Below are positions 59,156 to 64,000 of a DNA stretch of 64,000 bases, one piece after another; within the stretch, counting starts at the first letter, position 1, and the number at the start of each line of letters is the position of its first letter. Both the position numbers and the translations under genes were made by a program. The notes under the pieces were generated by a model, which was not told the DNA's origin, ran no database searches, and saw only the letters and a list, made by a program, of their open reading frames with translations. This stretch comes from Nitrobacter sp051912485 (GTDB taxonomy: Bacteria > Pseudomonadota > Alphaproteobacteria > Rhizobiales > Xanthobacteraceae). The stretch covers positions 2,480,001-2,544,000 of the forward strand of contig NZ_CP196822.1 of the NCBI RefSeq assembly GCF_051912485.1. The letters run 5' to 3'.

Positions 59156-59170
59156 TTAAGAACCGCTTAA
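59156..59170. promoter_or_regulatory. CtrA-type binding site (TTAA-N7-TTAA)
   Basis: TTAA at 59156-59159 and TTAA at 59167-59170 with 7 bases between: an exact match to the full CtrA box of alphaproteobacteria. It is 108 bases upstream of the outer-membrane protein start and 136 bases upstream of uvrC (divergent). A nearby CTTAACTTAA adds further TTAA words. Function is inference; a chance match is possible. Confidence 0.5.
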
Positions 59171-59277
59171 CTTAAAACTTTCGATAAATCGTACGAACGA
59201 AATTTCGGAATTCGTAACCGTACGGATTGCTCGCGACATCCACGACGGGGACGACGGTAAGGGGTTGGAGAGTCGAG

Positions 59278-59898
59278 ATGAGCAAGACAACGATCGCAGC
59301 ACTGGCAGCCCTGGCATCAACGGCGCTGATCGGCACCGCGCAGGCCGCGGATCTGTCCTACCGCTCGCCCTACACCGTCAACCAGCCGCTCAACGCCTTT
59401 AGCTGGGCGGGTCCCTATCTGGGCGGCAACCTCGGTTATGCCTGGGGCAGCGTCCAGAACAGCGCCACCAGCCCGGACGGCGTGTTCGGCGGCGTGCAGG
59501 CCGGCTACAACTGGCAGAACGGGCCGCTGGTATTCGGCCTCGAAGGCGACATCCAGGCTAGCGCCGCCGAAGATACCTTTGCGCCGTGGAAATTCTCCAA
59601 TCCGTGGTTCGGCACGGTGCGCGGCCGCCTCGGCTATGCATTCAACAATATCTTGGTCTATGGCACCGGTGGCCTTGCCTTCGGGTCATTGCGCGCCGAA
59701 ACATTTGGCCTGTCGGAATCCCACACCAATGCGGGCTGGACCCTAGGTGTCGGCGCCGAATTCGGCATCTACCAGAACTGGACCGCGAAGGTCGAATATC
59801 TCTATGTCGATCTGTCGAGCAGCAACTTCACGATCACTGGTGCTCCCAACAGTTATCAGTTCGGCCTGGTCCGCGCCGGCGTGAACTATCACTTCTAA
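59278..59898 (+). CDS. Outer-membrane beta-barrel protein (Omp25/31-like)
   Basis: 206 residues. Signal peptide ending AQAAD, then an 8-strand-type barrel: AFSWAGPYLGGNLGYAWG, DGVFGGVQAGYNWQNGPLVFGLEGDIQ, GTVRGRLGYAFNNILVYGTGGLAFG, and a terminal strand ending in Phe (GLVRAGVNYHF), the outer-membrane insertion signal. Common family in rhizobia and Brucella. ATG 59278 has GTTGGAGAGTCG before it. Terminator at 59924. A CtrA-type box lies upstream. Confidence 0.93.
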   Translation: MSKTTIAALAALASTALIGTAQAADLSYRSPYTVNQPLNAFSWAGPYLGGNLGYAWGSVQNSATSPDGVFGGVQAGYNWQNGPLVFGLEGDIQASAAEDTFAPWKFSNPWFGTVRGRLGYAFNNILVYGTGGLAFGSLRAETFGLSESHTNAGWTLGVGAEFGIYQNWTAKVEYLYVDLSSSNFTITGAPNSYQFGLVRAGVNYHF

Positions 59899-59923
59899 CG
59901 AGAACAACAACCACCACGCTTTT

Positions 59924-59954
59924 AAATCCCGGCCGTTCGCGGCCGGGATTTTTC
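59924..59954 (+). terminator. Intrinsic terminator after the outer-membrane protein gene
   Basis: Perfect 12-base stem AAATCCCGGCCG / CGGCCGGGATTT with a TTCG tetraloop, followed by TT and TCG. 25 bases after the stop codon at 59898. Confidence 0.9.
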
Positions 59955-60036
59955 GTGATGGCAATGCGTCGCCGCGCACCGCGAGCGAGCCGCGCTTGAC
60001 GCACGTTTCACAGCAAGAACGCCGGCCGGCCCCCGG

Positions 60037-60252
60037 TCAGGACGAGAGCGCGAGATTCACCGCCTTGGGGCCCTTGCCCTTCTTGTCCGGCTCGATCTCA
60101 AATGTGATGCGTTGTCCTTCAGACAGTTCCTTCAATCCGGCCTGCTCGACAGCCGTGATATGAACGAATACATCGCGGCCGCCATCGTCTGGCTTGATAA
60201 AACCGTAGCCGCGCTCCCCGTTGAAAAACTTGACCGTTCCAGTCATGGCCAT
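60037..60252 (-). CDS. Cold-shock domain protein (CspA family)
   Basis: 71 residues. Single-strand RNA/DNA-binding chaperone. MAMTGTVKFFNGERGYGFIKPDDGGRDVFVHI contains both RNP motifs (GYGFI and VFVHI). ATG 60252 has GGAG 8 bases upstream; ATG 60246 is also possible. The 5' region (60253-60495) could carry a long leader as in other csp genes, but no specific fold was recognised. Confidence 0.94.
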   Translation of the reverse strand: MAMTGTVKFFNGERGYGFIKPDDGGRDVFVHITAVEQAGLKELSEGQRITFEIEPDKKGKGPKAVNLALSS

Positions 60253-60495
60253 CGGCAAAACTCCTCTCGCCGTATTGCTAGCGCCGGCGCGCGTCCCCAC
60301 GCGCCGACGGACCTGACATTCACTCGCCGCTGTCGCGGCCTTCCGGCAACGAAGCAATTCGACCGGGTAAGCATCCGAGGCGTTGTCGCTCCGCCTCCCG
60401 TTTGCGGAAGCCGAACGTAAAGCCAGCCGCAGGGGCGGCAGCTTAATACGGTTCTCGTCAAACTGACTACGATGAAATTGAACCTTGCGATCGGC

Positions 60496-61350
60496 TCAAC
60501 CCAGGATCGCCTCCAGCCTGAACCGGGCGGCACCGCCCTGCCCCAACGGCTTCTCCAGTTCGGGCAGGATAGCCTTCAGCTCAGACCTCAACGTCCACGG
60601 CGGATTGACGATCAGGAGCCCGGCCGAGGTGAGCGGCCCATCCGGCGTCTGCGGCGCGACACTGAATTCCAGACGCAGGCATTTGTCTGCGTTGCCTCCG
60701 ACAGCGGCACAGACCCTTTGGGCAAGATCGTCCGCAGTCCGGCGTCTTTTCGCCGGATACCAGAGCATGTAGCAGCCGGTCGGCCATTTCGCGAAAGCCT
60801 CGGCAAATCCGCCGGCGAGCCGCTCGAACTCGTCCTTGTGCTCAAACGGTGGATCGATCAGCACCAGCCCGCGTCGCTCTTTCGGCGGCACGAAAGCCGG
60901 CAGTGCTGTCCAGCCATCGAGAGCGACCACGTTTGCCTGAGTGTCGCGACGCAGCGCACCGATCAGGTGTTTGCGGGCAACGGGCTCGAGTTCGCACGCA
61001 ACCAGCCGGTCCTGCGGCCGCAGCAGAGCGCGCGCGATCAGCGGCGATCCCGGATAGGACTGCAGGTCGCGCTGCGGATTGAAGGCCCTGACGATATCGA
61101 GATAGGGAGCGACCAATGGGCCGACTGCATCCGAAAACCGCGCCTGCATCAGCCGTGCAATTCCGGTCAACCACTCGCCGCCGCGTCCGGCCTCCTCGCC
61201 GGTGAGATCGTAAATGCCGGCGCCCGCGTGAGTGTCGATGACGCGGAACGCCGCCGGCTTCTCGTGCAGATAGGTCAGGATACGAACCAGCACGATATGT
61301 TTGATGACGTCGGCGAAGTTGCCGGCGTGGAAGGCGTGGCGGTAGTTCAT
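60496..61350 (-). CDS. rlmJ: 23S rRNA (adenine2030-N6)-methyltransferase RlmJ
   Basis: 284 residues. MNYRHAFHAGNFADVIKHIVL is the invariant opening of RlmJ; catalytic motif LIDPPFE and the SAM-binding region (AFRVIDTHAGAGIYDLTGEEA) are clear. Modifies A2030 of 23S rRNA. Stands alone; 143 bases with a repeat separate it from the RNase T2 gene. Confidence 0.95.
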   Translation of the reverse strand: MNYRHAFHAGNFADVIKHIVLVRILTYLHEKPAAFRVIDTHAGAGIYDLTGEEAGRGGEWLTGIARLMQARFSDAVGPLVAPYLDIVRAFNPQRDLQSYPGSPLIARALLRPQDRLVACELEPVARKHLIGALRRDTQANVVALDGWTALPAFVPPKERRGLVLIDPPFEHKDEFERLAGGFAEAFAKWPTGCYMLWYPAKRRRTADDLAQRVCAAVGGNADKCLRLEFSVAPQTPDGPLTSAGLLIVNPPWTLRSELKAILPELEKPLGQGGAARFRLEAILG

Positions 61351-61385
61351 GCGCGATGGTTACGCCATCACAGGTTGAAAGTAAT

Positions 61386-61478
61386 CAGCGTCATCGCGAA
61401 CTCGCGAACAAAATTGGCTTTGCAATATTGCGCGTGACGACGCGACGCGTCGCCCCTGGGCTCCTGGCAATGACGCTG
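61386..61478. repeat. Inverted-repeat element with CAGCGTCAT ends
   Basis: CAGCGTCATCGCGA (61386-61399) pairs with GGCAATGACGCTG (61466-61478), with AAAATTGGCTTTGCAATATTG and GACGCGACGCGTCGCCC inside. It belongs to the GTCATTGCG-type dispersed repeats, seen also at 37676 and in part at 19873. It lies between rlmJ and the RNase T2 gene. Confidence 0.55.
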
Positions 61479-61493
61479 AGGGGGTGCCGCAGA

Positions 61494-62195
61494 CTATCCG
61501 CCGCGCACCGGCGGCAGCACCACCTGGTCCCTGCGGCAGGCGCGGCGGTCGATTTCCTCACAGGCGCGGAATTGCAGGTCCTTGTTCATGCAGATTCGCA
61601 CCTCGCTGAGCCTGGTCCGGTCGCAGATCACCGCAATCGCAGAATGGCTGAGTCCGGGATTGTCCTTGATGAAGGCGTTCTCGATATCGTCGGGCGCGAT
61701 GCTCTTCGGGGCAGCGAGATCGAGGAACTCCGCGGGAATTTTCACCGCAGCGCGCGCTTTGCGAACAGTTTCGAAATAGGCTTGCGCGCCGAGGCCCGAG
61801 CAGGTGCCGTGCTTGTCCCATTCGCTATAGATCAGACCAGGCGCCGGCATCAGGTCCAGCATTGAGGACATGATGCGGCGATCGAGCCGCGGCGAGGGAC
61901 GTTGGCAATAATCCGGAAAGCCGTGCTCATATTGCGGCCAAAGGCCATGCACCACGAACGAGAACGGCCGGCCACCGCATTGGGTCTGTTGCGACCGGCC
62001 GGAACTGCCGCGCTCGGCCGCGGCCGCGCAATATGACGGCGACCACGACAGCGACAGCACATAGAAATCGAACGCACCCGGCGCGTTCTGGCGACGGTCC
62101 TGCGCCCTCGCGCTGCCCGTCCACCCCGCCAGCAGGATCAGCCACGACAGAACAGCCGCAGCCGCCGCGCGAGACACCCACCTCATGACGTCCAA
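61494..62195 (-). CDS. Secreted ribonuclease T2 family protein
   Basis: 233 residues. Endoribonuclease with broad specificity, active in the periplasm or outside. Signal peptide (about 1-33, from ATG 62195 or 62186). Both catalytic segments are present: CAS I VVHGLWPQYEHG and CAS II SEWDKHGTC, each with its His, plus conserved Cys residues. Possible roles are nutrient scavenging from RNA. Neighbours are small secreted proteins. Confidence 0.92.
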   Translation of the reverse strand: MDVMRWVSRAAAAAVLSWLILLAGWTGSARAQDRRQNAPGAFDFYVLSLSWSPSYCAAAAERGSSGRSQQTQCGGRPFSFVVHGLWPQYEHGFPDYCQRPSPRLDRRIMSSMLDLMPAPGLIYSEWDKHGTCSGLGAQAYFETVRKARAAVKIPAEFLDLAAPKSIAPDDIENAFIKDNPGLSHSAIAVICDRTRLSEVRICMNKDLQFRACEEIDRRACRRDQVVLPPVRGG

Positions 62196-62358
62196 CCCCC
62201 AGCCCGGCCGAAATCCGGCCTCGACTCAGATCAGCCCAGCATAGCGGACCGAAGCGGCCGGGAAAACTCTAGCAGGGTATTTCAGCAGTTGTGATGTGCA
62301 ATTGCATATCTGTGATCGCCGCTGACGCAGCGTCGGAACGACAATGCAGAGCCGACAT

Positions 62359-62817
62359 CTAATAAGGCTGCGCGGCGCGGCAGCTCGGGTTATAGGCCCA
62401 GTTACGATCGAGGCCGACCACGCACCATTCGACGCCCTGCCCGATGCTGGCAAACCCGCCATCCTCGATGATCGAATAATGCACGGTGCGGACCTTGCCG
62501 TCGCTAACCATCGCGTCGGCGCTGCAGTAGCGACGCGGGATGTTGTCGGACTGCCAGGGCCGGAACGCCGTTTCATGGACGTTGCCATAGGCCGTGATCC
62601 GCAGCGGGGAATTCCAGAAGGTGCTTTCCTTCTCCCAAAATTCCGATGTGATGGTCGGCAGCCCGGCCTCGCAACTCGCCACCCGTCCCTCATACCCCGG
62701 TCCGAACACTGGGAAACTGACGGCATGCGCCGCCGGCAGAGCGGTGAACAGCCCCAACGCTGCACCGAGTGCCGCGCCGAAGCCGGCTTTCTTCAAGGAT
62801 GTGATAAGGTTGTGCAT
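62359..62817 (-). CDS. Small secreted protein of unknown function
   Basis: 152 residues. Signal peptide ending AAHAVS; mature part with four Cys (ASCEAGLP, RRYCSADAMV, EWCVVGLD, NPSCRAA) and aromatic-rich segments (WEKESTFWNSPLRITAYGNVHE). Predicted periplasmic, disulfide-bonded. ATG 62817 begins the leader (MHNLITSLKKAGFG). I do not recognise the family by name. Upstream of RNase T2 on the same strand. Confidence 0.75.
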   Translation of the reverse strand: MHNLITSLKKAGFGAALGAALGLFTALPAAHAVSFPVFGPGYEGRVASCEAGLPTITSEFWEKESTFWNSPLRITAYGNVHETAFRPWQSDNIPRRYCSADAMVSDGKVRTVHYSIIEDGGFASIGQGVEWCVVGLDRNWAYNPSCRAAQPY

Positions 62818-62983
62818 GGGAACATCCGCCGGTGATCCTAGCTTCGGACGGTGCCGCGAAGCCCGCACAAGGTCAAGTGCGGCGGGGCAACACCCGCAGC
62901 CTATCTCCCTTTGACCGGTTTGCCGTTCTTTTCATGGCCCGCACGGCGTTCTAAAGTTTGAATCGGCAACGATGGAGATGACA

Positions 62984-63274
62984 ATGAAATTGCTCGGAGC
63001 GGCTTTGCTGGCGGCAATGGCGGGCGCGCTGGTTTACGGACCGGCACGGGCCGACTGGGTGCCACCGGTCAAGGGCAACGACACCGGCGGCATCATCTCC
63101 TATTCGCTGGTCGGGACCGGCGATGTCCGCACGATCGCGGTCGATCACTGCGCGCGCTACGGCAAGGTGGCGAAAATCCTTGGCGTACAGGCCTATCCGG
63201 GCGGCTACATCTCGTTCGCCTGCCGCTGGGTGCCCTATGGCCCCGAGCAGCCTCCGCTGCGCACCCGGTACTGA
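62984..63274 (+). CDS. Small secreted protein of unknown function
   Basis: 96 residues. Leader MKLLGAALLAAMAGALVYGPARA then DWVPPVKGNDTGGIISYSLVGTGDVRTIAVDHCARYGKVAKILGVQAYPGGYISFACRW, two Cys that could pair. ATG 62984 is chosen because GGAG stands 6 bases upstream; ATG 62972 and 62978 are in the same frame. The next gene starts 56 bases on. Function unknown. Confidence 0.75.
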   Translation: MKLLGAALLAAMAGALVYGPARADWVPPVKGNDTGGIISYSLVGTGDVRTIAVDHCARYGKVAKILGVQAYPGGYISFACRWVPYGPEQPPLRTRY

Positions 63275-63329
63275 GCCGACGACCCCGATCCCACGTTTGC
63301 GAGTCCTGATCCCACTGACGGAGCCTGCG

Positions 63330-63860
63330 ATGCGACGGTCTCTTCGCCCCTCGATTCCTCTCCTGTCGCTGCTGCTTCTCTCCGCAGCGCCGGCACTGGC
63401 GGAGGTGCAATTGCCGCTGCGCAAGGCCGGACTGTGGGACATCAAGCTGGACCACGAGGGCGCCAAAATGCCGGCGGTGACGGTCCAGCAATGCACCAGC
63501 GAGGCCGTTGACCGCGAGTTCACCTCGGAATTCTCCCCCTCGGCAAAGCAGAACTGCTCGAAGACCGACGTCCAGAAAACCGCAACCGGCTACGTCATGG
63601 ATTCGGTCTGCACCATGGCCGGCGCGACCGTGACGTCGCATGCCGAAACCTCAGGCGATTTCAACTCCGCCTATACGGTGACGGTCACCTCGCGCAGCGA
63701 GGGCGGCAAGCTCGGAACCCGCGACAGCAAGATCGCCATGGCGGCGAAATGGACCGGCCCCTGCAAGGAGGGTCAGAAGCCCGGCGATGTCGTCATGCCC
63801 GGCGGCTTCAAGATGAACATGCGCGATCTTGAGAAATTCAAGTCGATGGTGCCGAAGTAA
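63330..63860 (+). CDS. DUF3617 family secreted protein
   Basis: 176 residues. Signal peptide (MRRSLRPSIPLLSLLLLSAAPALA) and the DUF3617 pattern PLRKAGLWDIKLDHEG, VQQCTSEAVDREFTSEF, then CSKTDVQ, and SVCTMAGATVTSHAETSGDFNSAYTVTVTS, ending DLEKFKSMVPK. Periplasmic; function unknown. ACGGAG precedes ATG 63330. It follows the small secreted-protein gene by 56 bases on the same strand, so they may be co-transcribed. Confidence 0.85.
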   Translation: MRRSLRPSIPLLSLLLLSAAPALAEVQLPLRKAGLWDIKLDHEGAKMPAVTVQQCTSEAVDREFTSEFSPSAKQNCSKTDVQKTATGYVMDSVCTMAGATVTSHAETSGDFNSAYTVTVTSRSEGGKLGTRDSKIAMAAKWTGPCKEGQKPGDVVMPGGFKMNMRDLEKFKSMVPK

Positions 63861-63917
63861 CGAAATCTCGACTCGCGAGTTGATGCGGGATTGCGGACCC
63901 CGGCGTCACGAGCGTGG

Positions 63918-64000
63918 CTAGTTGCTCCACGTCACGCCATGACGCGCGAGCAGCTTCTGCACCGCCGCGACAAGTTCGCCCTCGCCGACCTCGATCTGCG
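63918..64000 (-). CDS. Unidentified gene, C-terminal end only (cut by window end)
   Basis: Minus-strand frame from the right edge to TAG at 63918-63920, giving ...QIEVGEGELVAAVQKLLARHGVTWSN. The helical, charged end reads as coding, but too little is present to name the protein. Confidence 0.5.
   Translation of the reverse strand, partial: QIEVGEGELVAAVQKLLARHGVTWSN

Overview
The window is a GC-rich chromosomal segment from an alphaproteobacterium, most likely the family Nitrobacteraceae/Bradyrhizobiaceae (Bradyrhizobium, Rhodopseudomonas, Afipia, Tardiphaga and relatives). Reasons are the style and order of the housekeeping proteins, the long UvrB and UvrC extensions, an Irr-type iron box, a CtrA-type box, and short palindromic repeats typical of that group. 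The genus cannot be fixed from the sequence alone. There is no rRNA, tRNA, prophage, CRISPR array or complete insertion sequence. About 70 protein genes are supported, two of them cut by the window edges and one frameshifted.

Layout. 1-12 kb: DoxX-like tail, a lipoprotein, protease II, the bfd-bfr iron-storage pair, two paralogous secreted glycine-rich proteins, a lytic transglycosylase coupled to a YqhA-type membrane protein, a Tam-like methyltransferase, an AI-2E family membrane protein and EttA. 12-23 kb: L,D-transpeptidase, two sulfurtransferases, a GlsB-type stress protein, a GT39-like membrane protein, a GNAT enzyme, small exported or disordered proteins, a PAS membrane protein, a frameshifted COG4705-type membrane protein and a CWC protein. 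23-31 kb: a very long uvrB, a DUF3302-like/HlyD pair, two small helical proteins, prs and a lipoprotein. 31-41 kb: lgt-midA-pgeF, ubiK, two MaoC-like genes, a DUF4282 gene, rplY-pth-ychF, a YbjN-like gene and proC. 41-48 kb: a 2-oxoacid dehydrogenase operon (E1alpha, E1beta, E2) divergent from an ALDH7-type dehydrogenase, which converges on an ornithine-type aminotransferase; then a YbaK-like deacylase. 48-57 kb: marR-response regulator-histidine kinase operon, ilvE, a MATE transporter and pgsA-moaD-moaE-prmB. 57-64 kb: uvrC, an outer-membrane beta-barrel protein, a cold-shock protein, rlmJ, RNase T2 and several small secreted proteins.

How the parts work together. Most of the window is core metabolism, envelope biogenesis and DNA repair. 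Tight translational coupling (4-base or 1-base overlaps) marks lgt-midA-pgeF, marR-RR-HK, E1alpha-E1beta, pgsA-moaD and moaE-prmB. The bfd-bfr pair carries a perfect inverted-repeat iron box in front of bfr.

The most interesting material is non-coding. A set of 75-170 base two-hairpin elements recurs across the window. Several are bounded by CTAG, and in three places the repeat terminus supplies the stop codon of the preceding gene. A different palindrome family has entered the uvrB reading frame twice without breaking it. These look like small non-autonomous mobile elements; no matching transposase is in the window.
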